Positions 16,976 to 24,968 of a stretch of DNA of 54,805 nucleotides are shown here, in pieces; the stretch's first letter is position 1, and each line of letters opens with the position of its first letter. A model generated the notes under the pieces. The model did not search any database, was not told the DNA's origin, and was given only the letters and a program-made list of their open reading frames with translations. Source of the stretch: Streptomyces sp. MMG1121 (GTDB lineage Bacteria; Actinomycetota; Actinomycetes; Streptomycetales; Streptomycetaceae); assembly GCF_001280015.1 (NCBI RefSeq), contig NZ_LGDV01000205.1, forward strand, positions 1 to 54,805, written 5' to 3'. A program made the position numbers and the translations under genes.

Positions 16976-17725
16976 ATGACGCAGCCCAACGCGCCCGCCC
17001 CGCCCCGGTCGACCCTCGTCGTCACCGCCCATGCCGGGGACTTCGTGTGGCGGGCGGGCGGAGCGATCGCCCTGGCCGCCTCCCGGGGCGAGCAGGTCAC
17101 CATCGCCTGTCTGACCTTCGGCGAGCGCGGTGAGTCCGCCAAGGCGTGGCGCGCGGGGAAGACCCTCCAGGAGATCAAGGCGCTGCGCCGTCAGGAGGCG
17201 GAGCGGGCGGCGGCCGTACTCGGCGCCGACATCCGTTTCTTCGACGCCGGCGACTATCCCCTCGTCGCCACCGCCGAGCTGACCGACCGGCTCGTCGCCC
17301 TCTGCCGCGAGACACAGCCCGACGTGGTGCTCACCCACCCGGCGCAGGACCCGTACAACGGCGACCATCCCGCGGCCCACCGCATGGCGCTGGAGGCGCG
17401 CGTCCTCGCCCAGGCCATCGGCTATCCCGGCCCCGGCGAGATCATCGGCGCCCCGCCCGTCTTCTGCTTCGAGCCGCACCAGCCGGAGATGAGCGGCTTC
17501 AGGCCCGAAGTCCTGCTCGACATCACCGAGGTGTGGCAGACCAAGCGCAAGGCGATGGAGTGCCTCGGCGCCCAGCAGCATCTGTGGGACTACTACACCG
17601 ACCTCGCCGTCCGCCGTGGCGTCCAGCTGAGGCGCAACGCCGGCCCCAACCTCGGCCTGCCGCACACGACCGTGGCCGAGGCCTATATGCGCCCCTTTCC
17701 GCAGGTCACGAAGGAGCTGGCATGA
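16976..17725 (+). CDS. galB: PIG-L/LmbE-family protein, probable 4-oxalomesaconate hydratase
   Basis: A 249-residue zinc-dependent PIG-L fold protein. The metal motif is TAHAGDFVWRAGGAIA (His 19 and Asp 22), followed by TFGERGESAKAWR and HPAQDPYNGDHPAAHRMAL with further His ligands. The AHxxDFVWRAGG form is the one found in Pseudomonas GalB, which hydrates 4-oxalomesaconate to 4-carboxy-4-hydroxy-2-oxoadipate, rather than the AHPDDE form of sugar deacetylases. The next two genes encode the aldolase and tautomerase of the same pathway, which strongly supports this role. ATG 16976 has AAGGAG at good spacing. The stop overlaps the next start by ATGA. Confidence 0.82.
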   Translation: MTQPNAPAPPRSTLVVTAHAGDFVWRAGGAIALAASRGEQVTIACLTFGERGESAKAWRAGKTLQEIKALRRQEAERAAAVLGADIRFFDAGDYPLVATAELTDRLVALCRETQPDVVLTHPAQDPYNGDHPAAHRMALEARVLAQAIGYPGPGEIIGAPPVFCFEPHQPEMSGFRPEVLLDITEVWQTKRKAMECLGAQQHLWDYYTDLAVRRGVQLRRNAGPNLGLPHTTVAEAYMRPFPQVTKELA

Positions 17726-18417
17726 GCGGCGTGATCGTCACCGACCCACCCAAGGCGGAGCTGCGGTACGTCGAGGCGCTGGCCGGCTTCGGCGTGGCCA
17801 CCGTCAGCGAGGCAATGGGCCGCACCGGTCTGCTCGGTCCGGGGATCCGGCCCGTCCAGCAGGGCGTGCGCGTCGCGGGTACGGCCGTCACCGTGCTCGG
17901 CCGGCCCGGCGACAACCTCATGATCCACGCGGCCGTCGAGCAGTGCGGCCCGGGCGACCTGCTGGTCGTCACCACCACCTCGCCGTCCAGCGACGGCATG
18001 TTCGGCGAACTGTTCGCCACCGCCCTGCAGCGGCGCGGGGTGCGCGGGCTCGTCAGCAACGCCGGCGTCCGCGACACCCGGGAACTGCGTGACATGGACT
18101 TCCCGGCCTGGTCGCGTGCCGTCTCCGCACAGGGCACGGTCAAGGCCACCGGCGGTTCGGTCAACGTGCCGGTCGCCATCGACGGCCAGGTGATCAACCC
18201 GGGCGACGTGATCCTCGCGGACGACGACGGTGTCGTGGTCGTACCGCGCGAGCGGGCCCGCGCTACCGTCGAGGCCTCCACGGCCCGGGAGGAGAAGGAG
18301 GCCGCCTCCCGCGCCGCCTTCCTCGAGGGCCAGTTGGGCCTGGACCGGTACGGACTGCGCGAGACGCTCGCCCGGCTCGGGGTGACGTACCGGACGTACG
18401 AGGAGTACACGCGGTGA
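17722..18417 (+). CDS. galC: 4-carboxy-4-hydroxy-2-oxoadipate aldolase (RraA-like fold)
   Basis: A 231-residue class II pyruvate aldolase of the HMG/CHA aldolase group. It cleaves 4-carboxy-4-hydroxy-2-oxoadipate to pyruvate and oxaloacetate and often decarboxylates oxaloacetate. Visible parts are FGVATVSEAMGRTGLLGP, the GELFATALQRRGVRG helix (about residues 95-109) and the RD pair in NAGVRDTREL (Arg 117, Asp 118) that binds pyruvate and metal. Also present are GGSVNVPVAIDGQVINPGD and ILADDDGVVVVPR. The end matches this subgroup rather than RraA itself. It overlaps galB by ATGA and the next gene by GTGA. Confidence 0.88.
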   Translation: MSGVIVTDPPKAELRYVEALAGFGVATVSEAMGRTGLLGPGIRPVQQGVRVAGTAVTVLGRPGDNLMIHAAVEQCGPGDLLVVTTTSPSSDGMFGELFATALQRRGVRGLVSNAGVRDTRELRDMDFPAWSRAVSAQGTVKATGGSVNVPVAIDGQVINPGDVILADDDGVVVVPRERARATVEASTAREEKEAASRAAFLEGQLGLDRYGLRETLARLGVTYRTYEEYTR

Positions 18418-19523
18418 CCGGGCCCGGGGAGGTGCGCTGCATGCTGATGCGCGGCGGCACCTCCAAGGGCGCGTACTTCCTGGCCGAGGACCTGCCCGCC
18501 GATCCCGCCGCCCGGGACGACCTGCTGCTGCGGATCATGGGCAGCCCCGACCCGCGCCAGATCGACGGCCTCGGCGGCGCCCACCCGCTCACCAGCAAGG
18601 TGGCCGTGGTCTCCGCCTCGGCCGACCCGGACGCCGACGTCGACTACCTGTTCCTCCAAGTCCTCCTCGACAGACCAGAGGTGAGTGATCGTCAGAACTG
18701 CGGGAACATCCTCGCCGGAGTCGGCCCGTTCGCCGTCGAGCGGGGACTCGTGGCTCCCGCCGACGGCGAGACCTCCGTACGCATCCGCATGCTCAACACC
18801 GGGAAAACGGCCATCGCCGCCTTCCCCACGCCGGGAGGCCGTGTCGAGCACACCGGCGATGCCGAGATCTCGGGCGTGCCCGGTACGGCGGCAGCCGTGG
18901 AGATCGGGTTCCCGGCCGGCGGTGCCCCGTTGCTGCCGACCGGCAGGGTCCGCGACACGGTCGCCGGTACGAGGGTGACCTGCGTCGACAACGGGATGCC
19001 GACCGTGCTGATCCCGGCGACCGCGCTGGGCGTCACCGGGTACGAGGCGCCCGAGGACCTGGAGGGGGACCCGGCGCTCGCCGGCCGCCTGCGCGAAATC
19101 CGCCTGGCGGCAGGCCGGCTGATGGGGCTGGCGGAGGCCGAGAGCGCCACCGTCCCCAAGCTCACCCTGCTCGCCGCGCCCCGGGACGGCGGCGTGGTCA
19201 CCACCCGCACCTTCCTCCCCGTCCGCTGTCACCCCTCCATCGGCGTCCTGGGCGCGGCGAGCGTGGCCGCCGGGCTCCGGCTGCCCGGGGGCGTGGGGGA
19301 GGGGATCGCCGTACTCCCCGAGCGCGGCGACCGTATCCGTATCGAACATCCCACCGGATTCCTGGACATCGACGCGGACATCGATCCGGCCGTCCCGGCG
19401 GCGCGCCGCACCGCCGTGGTCCGCACCGCCCGCAAGATCTTCGACGGCACCGTCTTCCCCCGCGCCGCGACGCCCGCACCCGTACGACCCCTTGGAGACG
19501 CCCATGGCTCCGCCCCTCGGTGA
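18414..19523 (+). CDS. galD: 4-oxalomesaconate tautomerase (PrpF family)
   Basis: A 369-residue PrpF-superfamily isomerase. GalD converts the keto and enol forms of 4-oxalomesaconate so that the hydratase can act. Diagnostic parts are RCMLMRGGTSKGAYFLAEDL at the N-terminus, QIDGLGGAHPLTSKVAVVS, the conserved NCGN cysteine near residue 96, FPTPGGRVEHTGDAEISGVP, CVDNGMPTVLIPA and LPVRCHPSIGVLGAASVA. Length and order match the family fully. The GTG start overlaps the aldolase stop (GTGA). The 3' end overlaps the dioxygenase gene by 20 bp, so all four enzymes are probably translated from one mRNA. Confidence 0.88.
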   Translation: MTGPGEVRCMLMRGGTSKGAYFLAEDLPADPAARDDLLLRIMGSPDPRQIDGLGGAHPLTSKVAVVSASADPDADVDYLFLQVLLDRPEVSDRQNCGNILAGVGPFAVERGLVAPADGETSVRIRMLNTGKTAIAAFPTPGGRVEHTGDAEISGVPGTAAAVEIGFPAGGAPLLPTGRVRDTVAGTRVTCVDNGMPTVLIPATALGVTGYEAPEDLEGDPALAGRLREIRLAAGRLMGLAEAESATVPKLTLLAAPRDGGVVTTRTFLPVRCHPSIGVLGAASVAAGLRLPGGVGEGIAVLPERGDRIRIEHPTGFLDIDADIDPAVPAARRTAVVRTARKIFDGTVFPRAATPAPVRPLGDAHGSAPR

Positions 19524-20454
19524 CATCGCCCATGTCGGCCACGCCCAGCTCTTCACCCCGGACCTGGACGCCAGTGTCGCCTTCTTCACCGACTACCTCG
19601 GGCTCACCGTCAACGGCCGGCACGGCGACACCGTCTACCTGCGCACCTTCGACGACTACGAGCACCACAGCCTCGTCCTCACCGCCCGTGACACCCCCGG
19701 CCTCGGCCGGCTCGCGCTGCGCACCTCCAGCGAGGAGGCGCTGCGGCGCCGGGTCCGGGCGGTCCGGGCGGCGGGCGGCACCGGCCGCTGGACGGAGGAC
19801 GAACCCGGCCTCGGCCGGCTGTACGTCACCACCGACCCCGACGGCCACGAACACGCCCTGTACTGGGAGAGCGAGCACCACCAGGCCCCCGAGGAGCTGA
19901 AACCGGCGCTGAAGAACCAGCCGCAGGCGAAGCCCGACCGGGGTGTGGGCGTACGCCGCCTGGACCACGTCAACTTCCTCGCGGCCGACGTGCTCGCGAA
20001 CGCCGAGTTCCAGCAGCAGGTGCTCGGTGCCCGCCCCACCGAGCAGATCAGGCTCGACAGCGGCCGGGTCGCGGCCCGTTGGCTGACCTTCACGAACAAG
20101 TCGTACGACGTGGTGTACACGGAGGACTGGACCGGCTCGACCGGCCGCCTGCACCACATCGCCTTCGCGACGGACACCCGCGAGGACATCCTGCGCGCCG
20201 CCGATCTCGCCATCGACACCGGGGTGTTCATCGAGACGGGCCCGCACAAGCACGCCATCCAGCAGACGTTCTTCCTCTACGTCTACGAACCGGGCGGCAA
20301 CCGCGTCGAGTTGTGCAACCCGCTCACCCGCCTCGTCCTCGCCCCGGACTGGCCGCTGATCACCTGGACCGAGGCCGAGCGGGCCAAGGGGCAGGCGTGG
20401 GGCCTGAAGACCATCGAGTCCTTTCACACCCACGGCACACCGCCGGCCGGCTGA
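19504..20454 (+). CDS. Type I (VOC) extradiol ring-cleavage dioxygenase, XylE-like
   Basis: A 316-residue two-domain VOC dioxygenase that should insert O2 next to a catechol-type diol. Iron ligands line up with catechol 2,3-dioxygenase: His 155 (RRLDHVNFLA), His 217/218 (GRLHHIAFAT) and Glu 269 (EPGGNRVELCNP). His 250 and Tyr 259 match the second-shell His and Tyr of XylE. It should therefore be active. In an operon with the 4-oxalomesaconate enzymes the substrate is probably gallate or a related hydroxybenzoate, where Pseudomonas uses the unrelated LigB-type GalA (inference). ATG 19504 has GGAG upstream; an in-frame TTG at 19492 is less likely. Confidence 0.83.
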   Translation: MAPPLGDIAHVGHAQLFTPDLDASVAFFTDYLGLTVNGRHGDTVYLRTFDDYEHHSLVLTARDTPGLGRLALRTSSEEALRRRVRAVRAAGGTGRWTEDEPGLGRLYVTTDPDGHEHALYWESEHHQAPEELKPALKNQPQAKPDRGVGVRRLDHVNFLAADVLANAEFQQQVLGARPTEQIRLDSGRVAARWLTFTNKSYDVVYTEDWTGSTGRLHHIAFATDTREDILRAADLAIDTGVFIETGPHKHAIQQTFFLYVYEPGGNRVELCNPLTRLVLAPDWPLITWTEAERAKGQAWGLKTIESFHTHGTPPAG

Positions 20455-20496
20455 GACGCACGGCGGGAGCCATCCCAGGGCCTCCTGGTCGATGAG

Positions 20497-20525
20497 ATTG
20501 TTGACAAAAATGTTGACTGTCTTGG
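20497..20525. promoter_or_regulatory. Probable GntR operator(s) before the importer gene (copy 2)
   Basis: The stretch 20504-20525 matches 18 of 22 positions of the palindrome upstream of gntR (16158-16179). The core ATTGTTGACAA also occurs just before it, at 20497-20507, so two overlapping sites may be present. TTGAC hexamers inside could be -35 elements. Confidence 0.65.
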
Positions 20526-20570
20526 GGTGGCTCCCACTGTCTGGCGCACTACGCACGAGAGGCAACGACG

Positions 20571-21896
20571 ATGTCCCCCTCACCCTCCCCCTCCGCTCGC
20601 GGCCGCAGACTGGCGCTGCTCGTCGTCGGTCTGTGCTGGCTGGCCGTCCTCTTCGACGGCCTCGACATGTTCGTCTACGGCTCGGTGCTGCCCCACATGC
20701 TGGAGACCAGGGCACTCGGGATCACCCCGGGCCAGGCCGGCGACCTCGGCAGCTACGCCACCTTCGGCATGCTGCTCGGCGCGCTCACGGCGGGCACGGT
20801 CGCCGACCGCGTCGGCCGCAAGAAGCTGATGACCGCCTGCATCACGCTCTTCTCGCTGGCCTCCGCGATCTGCGCGCTGTCCGGCTCGGTCGCGGTCTTC
20901 GGCCTCGGCCGCACCCTGGCCGGCGTCGGCCTCGGCGGTCTGCTGCCCACCGCGATCAGCATGGTCTGCGACTACGCCCGGGGCGGCCGCGTCGCGCTGA
21001 CGATCGGCGCCCTGATGACGGCCCACCACGCCGGCGGCATCCTCTCCGCCTACGTCGCCAAGTGGCTCGTCGAGCCGTACGGCTGGCGCTCCGCCTTCTG
21101 GGTCTGCGTCCTGCCGCTGCTCTTCGTCCCGGTGCTCGCCAAGGTCATGCCCGAGTCGCTGAGCTTCCTGGTCGCGGGCGGCCGCACCGCCGAGGCCCAC
21201 GCACTCGCCGCCCGCTACGAGGTCGAAGTCCCCGCCGAGTCCGCCCCGAAGGCCCCGGCCGACCGATGGGGCGCCCTGCTCGCCCTGTTCCGCGGCGGCG
21301 AATGGCTCCAGACCCTGCTGTACTGGCTGGCCTCCTTCGGCGGACTCCTCCTCGTCTACGGCGTCGCCACCTGGCTGCCCACCCTGATGCGCGGCGAGGG
21401 CTACCACCTCGGCTCCGCCCTGACCTTCGTCGTGCTGTTCAACCTCGGCGGCATCGTCGGCATGCTGATCGCGGGCCGTGCCTCCGACACCTTCGGCGCT
21501 CCGCGCGTCTCCGCGCTCTGGTTCGCGCTCACCGCGGCCGGTGTCTTCCTGCTCAGCGCGCACCTGCCGCTCGGTGTGACCTTCCTGGTCGTCTTCCTCA
21601 CCGGCGTGTTCCTCAACAGCGCCCAGACGATGGTCTACGCGACCGTCTCGATCCGCTCCACCCCGGACAGCCGCGCCACCGCCGTCGGCTGGACCTCGGG
21701 GATGGGCCGCTTCGGCGCGGTCTTCGGCCCCTGGCTCGGCGGTCGGCTCCTCGACGCGGGCCACGGCGACTGGGGCTTCACCGCCTTCGCCCTCGCCGGC
21801 GTCTCCTTCATGGTGTTCATCGGCATCGCCGCCCTGCGCTCGCCCCGGCGTCCCGAGCGCACCGGCAGCGGACCGAAGCTCGTCACGGCCTGCTGA
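20571..21896 (+). CDS. MFS aromatic-acid:proton symporter (AAHS type)
   Basis: A 441-residue, 12-helix major facilitator. The first helix carries AVLFDGLDMFVYGSVLPHML, the D-x-x-D-type motif of AAHS permeases (PcaK/GalT-like). Others are GALTAGTVADRVGRKKLMTA (motif A), RTLAGVGLGGLLPTAISM and MPESLSFLVAGGR. It probably imports the aromatic acid that the upstream enzymes degrade. ATG 20571 has GAGAGG upstream. A 116-bp gap with its own GntR-like operator separates it from the dioxygenase, so it can be transcribed independently under the same regulator. Confidence 0.87.
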   Translation: MSPSPSPSARGRRLALLVVGLCWLAVLFDGLDMFVYGSVLPHMLETRALGITPGQAGDLGSYATFGMLLGALTAGTVADRVGRKKLMTACITLFSLASAICALSGSVAVFGLGRTLAGVGLGGLLPTAISMVCDYARGGRVALTIGALMTAHHAGGILSAYVAKWLVEPYGWRSAFWVCVLPLLFVPVLAKVMPESLSFLVAGGRTAEAHALAARYEVEVPAESAPKAPADRWGALLALFRGGEWLQTLLYWLASFGGLLLVYGVATWLPTLMRGEGYHLGSALTFVVLFNLGGIVGMLIAGRASDTFGAPRVSALWFALTAAGVFLLSAHLPLGVTFLVVFLTGVFLNSAQTMVYATVSIRSTPDSRATAVGWTSGMGRFGAVFGPWLGGRLLDAGHGDWGFTAFALAGVSFMVFIGIAALRSPRRPERTGSGPKLVTAC

Positions 21897-21913
21897 CCCG
21901 TCCCTTCGCACGC

Positions 21914-21945
21914 GGTGCCGCACCCCGGGTCGAGGGTGCGACACC
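21914..21945. terminator. Hairpin between convergent genes
   Basis: GGTGCCGCACCC (21914-21925) pairs with GGGTGCGACACC (21934-21945), 11 of 12 positions, around an 8-base loop. It lies between the convergent stops of the importer and the DUF2690 gene and can serve both strands. No T-run follows. Confidence 0.65.
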
Positions 21946-21963
21946 GTCTGCGCACCGGCAGGC

Positions 21964-22803
21964 TCAGCCCGCCTCGTTCGGCTCCACGTCCCGGCCCGTG
22001 CACGCCAGTTCCCCGCCGACCTCGGCACACGCTTCCACGCCCCGGGGCGAGGACACCGAGAGCATGGGGCTGCTGTCACCGGCCGGGTCGTCCGCCGGAT
22101 AGCCGGCCGACAGCACGTCCTGGCCCGCCCGCACCGACACCTCGCGGGCCTTGGCCGAGTGCAGCCGCACCTGGGACCAGACGGTGCCGCAGGCCGCCGA
22201 GTAGCGGAGCCGGACCGTGTAGGCGGGGTCGGTGACCGTGCTCGTGGTCCGCGCGTCCCGGGCGCACAACGACGCGTCGGGCAGCTCGCCCTGGCACGAG
22301 CGGCCGTGACAGCGCGGTGCCGCCGGCACGGGGCGCGCGGCGGGCGTCGAACCCGGTCGCGCGGCCAGGGTGACGGCGGCGGCCACCGCCGTCACCGCGC
22401 CGCACATGGCGAGTGCGGACAGGGGCAGCCAGGCCGGAAGGCGGGACGGCAGCCGGGGCGGAAACCATGCGGGGAAGGGCCGGCGAAACCGGCCCGGCCG
22501 CCGCCCGCGGCCGGTCCCCCCGGGCGGACCCGCGTCGAGCGGCGTCGCGTCGGGCAGGGCCGCGTCGGCCGCGTCCCACTGGGCCAGTACGGCGTCGGGA
22601 TCCGTGCCGGCGAGCCGGCAGAGCGCCTCCACGGCGGGCCGGGGCGGTGGCGTGCCGCCGGACAGATAGCGGTGCCACGCGGACTTGCTGTACGGGGTGC
22701 GCGCGGCGAGCGCCGCCAGGCTCAGTCCCGTACGGTCCTTCAGTTCGCGCAGTCCCGCCACCAGCGGTTCGTCCGGCGTGGTCGATGCTTGAGGGTGCCG
22801 CAT
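21964..22803 (-). CDS. Membrane-anchored HTH-XRE protein with DUF2690 domain
   Basis: A 279-residue protein with three parts. Residues about 12-75 are an XRE-type HTH (LVAGLRELKDRTGLSLAALA, then ARTPYSKSAWHRYLSGG). Then come a Pro/Arg-rich linker and one membrane helix (WLPLSALAMCGAVTAVAAAV). The C-terminal domain is extracellular and matches DUF2690: CHGRSCQGELPDASLCARDA, YTVRLRYSAACGTVWSQVRL, with four or more cysteines that could form disulfides. The layout suggests a cell-surface domain linked to a cytoplasmic DNA-binding head. ATG 22803 follows a purine-rich leader. Ligand and targets are unknown. Confidence 0.82.
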   Translation of the reverse strand: MRHPQASTTPDEPLVAGLRELKDRTGLSLAALAARTPYSKSAWHRYLSGGTPPPRPAVEALCRLAGTDPDAVLAQWDAADAALPDATPLDAGPPGGTGRGRRPGRFRRPFPAWFPPRLPSRLPAWLPLSALAMCGAVTAVAAAVTLAARPGSTPAARPVPAAPRCHGRSCQGELPDASLCARDARTTSTVTDPAYTVRLRYSAACGTVWSQVRLHSAKAREVSVRAGQDVLSAGYPADDPAGDSSPMLSVSSPRGVEACAEVGGELACTGRDVEPNEAG

Positions 22804-22924
22804 CGTGCGTCCTCGACTCCCTTTCCACTATGGGCTGTTTCGCCCCTGTTGTCGGGATGGATTCCCAGGAGCGCGGCGAACGCAACACGCGGTGGGGTAT
22901 GAGGAGGGTGAGGCAGAGCGGCAT

Positions 22925-22964
22925 ACCGAAGGCCCGTTCGGGGGTCGTCGAACGGGCCTTCGGT
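22925..22964 (-). terminator. Strong intrinsic-type hairpin downstream of the SH3 gene
   Basis: A perfect 16-bp stem: 22925-22940 pairs with 22949-22964 around an 8-base loop. The arms begin ACCGAAGGCCCGTTCG. It stands about 30 bp beyond the stop of the leftward SH3-protein gene and insulates the downstream DUF2690 gene. Confidence 0.82.
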
Positions 22965-22992
22965 GGCTAGGCGGTGCGGTGGTGAGGCGTCG

Positions 22993-23544
22993 TCAGCACC
23001 AGGGCAGGGCGCGGTGGGTGCGGACGTAGTGCGCCGAGACGTAGCCCCTGTGGTGCGTGAGCCGGTACCAGGTGCGGTTCCCGGCGACCCACGAGCCGCG
23101 GGTCTTGCAGGTCAGGTGCAGGAGTCGGTTGGTGTGCCGGTGGCCGACCACCCGGTAGCCGGTGCCCGGACCGGAGCGGATGTTGAGGCGGGCGTGACGG
23201 GTGGTGACGCGACCGGTGACGTGGGAGGCGAGGCGGTACGACGCCGCCGGCGCGCCCCAGCTGTAGGCCGCCGTCCGCGGGGCGAAGCGGTACGCCGTGC
23301 CCGGTGCGCCGAGGCGGTGGAACCGGTGGATGCGGTACGCGTGGCGCAGGTGGTGCAGACGGTACGCGTCGTACCTGTGGTGGTGGATGCGGTACGGGGC
23401 GGAGTGGGTGTGGTGCTGGGCGATGGCGCCGGGCGCCGGGTACGCGGTGGCGGCGTTCGCGGTGGCGGCCCCGGCCGCCGTGGGCAGGAACGCGAGCACC
23501 GCGACCGTGGCCAGCAGACCGCTCTTGAGAGTCCGTAGGATCAT
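22993..23544 (-). CDS. Exported His-rich protein with bacterial SH3 domain
   Basis: A 183-residue secreted protein. It has a clear signal peptide: MILRTLKSGLLATVAVLAFL, cleaved near AAGAATANA. A striking His/Tyr/Arg-rich stretch follows (QHHTHSAPYRIHHHRYDAYR, LHHLRHAYRIHRFHRL), about residues 43-78. The C-terminus is an SH3_3-like domain: RHARLNIRSGPGTGYRVVGH, TCKTRGSWVAGNRTWYRL and GYVSAHYVR. SH3 domains of this kind often bind cell-wall material; the His run might bind metal. ATG 23544 has GGAGG at ideal spacing. It is followed by a strong terminator, so it is monocistronic. Confidence 0.82.
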   Translation of the reverse strand: MILRTLKSGLLATVAVLAFLPTAAGAATANAATAYPAPGAIAQHHTHSAPYRIHHHRYDAYRLHHLRHAYRIHRFHRLGAPGTAYRFAPRTAAYSWGAPAASYRLASHVTGRVTTRHARLNIRSGPGTGYRVVGHRHTNRLLHLTCKTRGSWVAGNRTWYRLTHHRGYVSAHYVRTHRALPWC

Positions 23545-23811
23545 GGCAACCTCCGGCTGTCGTTCTCGTGACCACGAGCAGTGATCACGACAGCAAGCGT
23601 TTCCGTGACGGACCGTGAGGATGCCGTTCCGGCGTCCCCGGGGACACCCGGGACGTCCCGCGGGACGGGTGCGGGCCTCGTGGGTCGGCCCAGCGGGGTG
23701 ACGGGGCGGCGGCGTCCCGCCGTCCCGTTCGTCTTCGGACGGCGCGTCCCGAGGAGGGTCGTGACGGCGTGTCACCCACACTGGGGAACGGGCGGGGCGA
23801 GGGGTTCCGGA

Positions 23812-24099
23812 TCAGACGGTCTCGGCGAACGTGACGGTCCGCTCCTTCAGCAGCGGGAACACCGTGCCCCGGATCAGCTCCGCGAAGTGGTCCGTCTCCT
23901 TGTGCGCCTCGAAACCGGCGCGGTCGGTGTAGCGCTCGTACACCATGAATTCCCCGGGCCGGTCGGCCACTTCGTGTGCCTCGTAGGCGAGGTTCGCGGG
24001 CTCGGACGGGACCCGTTCGCGCATCTCGCGGAGCGCGTGGCGCACGGTGTCCGCGTCGGCGGGTGCGCACTGGTACTGGGCGACGACGGCGAAGGCCAT
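23812..24099 (-). CDS. ABM-domain protein, putative quinol monooxygenase
   Basis: A 95-residue antibiotic-biosynthesis-monooxygenase fold (dimeric ferredoxin-like barrel). The pattern is typical: MAFAVVAQYQCAPADADTVR, then EPANLAYEAHEVADRPGEFM and YERYTDRAGFEAHKETDHFA. Relatives oxidise quinols or simply bind small aromatics; the substrate is unknown here. ATG 24099 has GGAGGA at 5-base spacing; the longer open frame to 24177 is not conserved-looking. It is divergent from a MarR regulator, which may control it in response to a phenolic or oxidant (inference). Confidence 0.8.
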   Translation of the reverse strand: MAFAVVAQYQCAPADADTVRHALREMRERVPSEPANLAYEAHEVADRPGEFMVYERYTDRAGFEAHKETDHFAELIRGTVFPLLKERTVTFAETV

Positions 24100-24262
24100 G
24101 GGTTCCTCCGGGGTTCGAAACGGCTGTGGTGCTGCCGATTGCAGCACGGGTGCGGTGAGGGGCGGCCTGTACGACACGCGACCGACGGCTGCCGGGCCGG
24201 ACCGGGCCGGGCGTGGATGTGGATGTGGCCGTCGTCCGTGGTCCGTGGGCGGCGGAAGTTAC

Positions 24263-24289
24263 TTGACTTACGCAACGACCTGGTAAACT
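24263..24289 (+). promoter_or_regulatory. Probable promoter of the second MarR gene
   Basis: TTGACT (24263-24268) and TAAACT (24284-24289) are separated by 15 bp. The -10 ends 7-8 bases before the ATG at 24297, and there is no ribosome site, so the transcript is probably leaderless. The short spacer is a weakness. Confidence 0.45.
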
Positions 24290-24296
24290 GCCGGGT

Positions 24297-24824
24297 ATGC
24301 CCACGGAATCGCTGTCCGACCGGCCCGTCGCCTCACCGGAGGTCGTCGAGATCGAGCGTGCCCTGACACGCGTCACCTACCTCAGCACCCGGTCCCGGCA
24401 GCACGAGCGGCTGATGGCGCTGGCGGGCGTGCCGCTCGACCGGGCCGCGGTGGCGCTGCTGCGGCAGATCGCCGACTCCGAACCGCTGCGGCCGGGGGAG
24501 CTGGCCCAGCGCCTGGGCGTGGAGGCCTCCCATGTGACGCGGACCGTGCAGCAGCTGCAGAAGGCCGGCTACGTCAGCCGTGTCCCGGACCCCGACGACC
24601 GGCGCGCCCAGCGGATCCGGCTCACCGGCGCGGGGCGGGAGGCCGTGGGCCGGATCAGGGAGGCCGGCGCCCGGGGGATGGAGCTGGCCCTCGCCGAGTG
24701 GCGGCCCGAGGAGTTGCGGCAGCTGGCCGCCCTCTTCCATCGCATGGTCGACGACTTCCTCGCGTACGCGATCGAGGAGGACTCCGGACGGGACGCGGGC
24801 GAGGCCCCGCCGGCGAAGGGCTGA
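24297..24824 (+). CDS. MarR-family transcriptional regulator
   Basis: A 175-residue winged-helix regulator. Core motifs: LDRAAVALLRQIADSEPLRP, GELAQRLGVEASHVTRTVQQ, LQKAGYVSRVPDPDDRRAQR and IRLTGAGREAVGRI. The N-terminal helix ALTRVTYLSTRSRQHERLMA and the C-terminal helices form the dimer interface. The ATG follows a -10-like TAAACT at leaderless spacing. It is divergent from the ABM monooxygenase gene and lies 144 bp before a peroxiredoxin gene, a context that suggests response to quinones or oxidants (inference). Confidence 0.85.
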   Translation: MPTESLSDRPVASPEVVEIERALTRVTYLSTRSRQHERLMALAGVPLDRAAVALLRQIADSEPLRPGELAQRLGVEASHVTRTVQQLQKAGYVSRVPDPDDRRAQRIRLTGAGREAVGRIREAGARGMELALAEWRPEELRQLAALFHRMVDDFLAYAIEEDSGRDAGEAPPAKG

Positions 24825-24968
24825 CGGCCGCTGCCCGGCATGAGCGGCGGGAACGGCGCACCCTCGCCTCTACCGTCAAGTAATATCCGGCGGCAGGCCG
24901 GCGGAGGAGAATCGGCACCGTCGGTGCCGTGGGCGCCGCAAGCGGCCCGAAACAGAGGAGGGGCGGTC

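Noticed and set aside
16976..17725. PIG-L gene considered as a mycothiol or GlcNAc deacetylase
   Set aside because: The metal motif is AHAGDFVW rather than AHPDDE, and the neighbours belong to the oxalomesaconate pathway.
17722..18417. Aldolase gene considered as RraA, regulator of RNase E
   Set aside because: The operon context and the intact GELFA and RD motifs fit the CHA aldolase; RraA lacks the catalytic set.
19492..19503. TTG as the start of the dioxygenase
   Set aside because: ATG 19504 has GGAG at suitable spacing and begins at the conserved fold.
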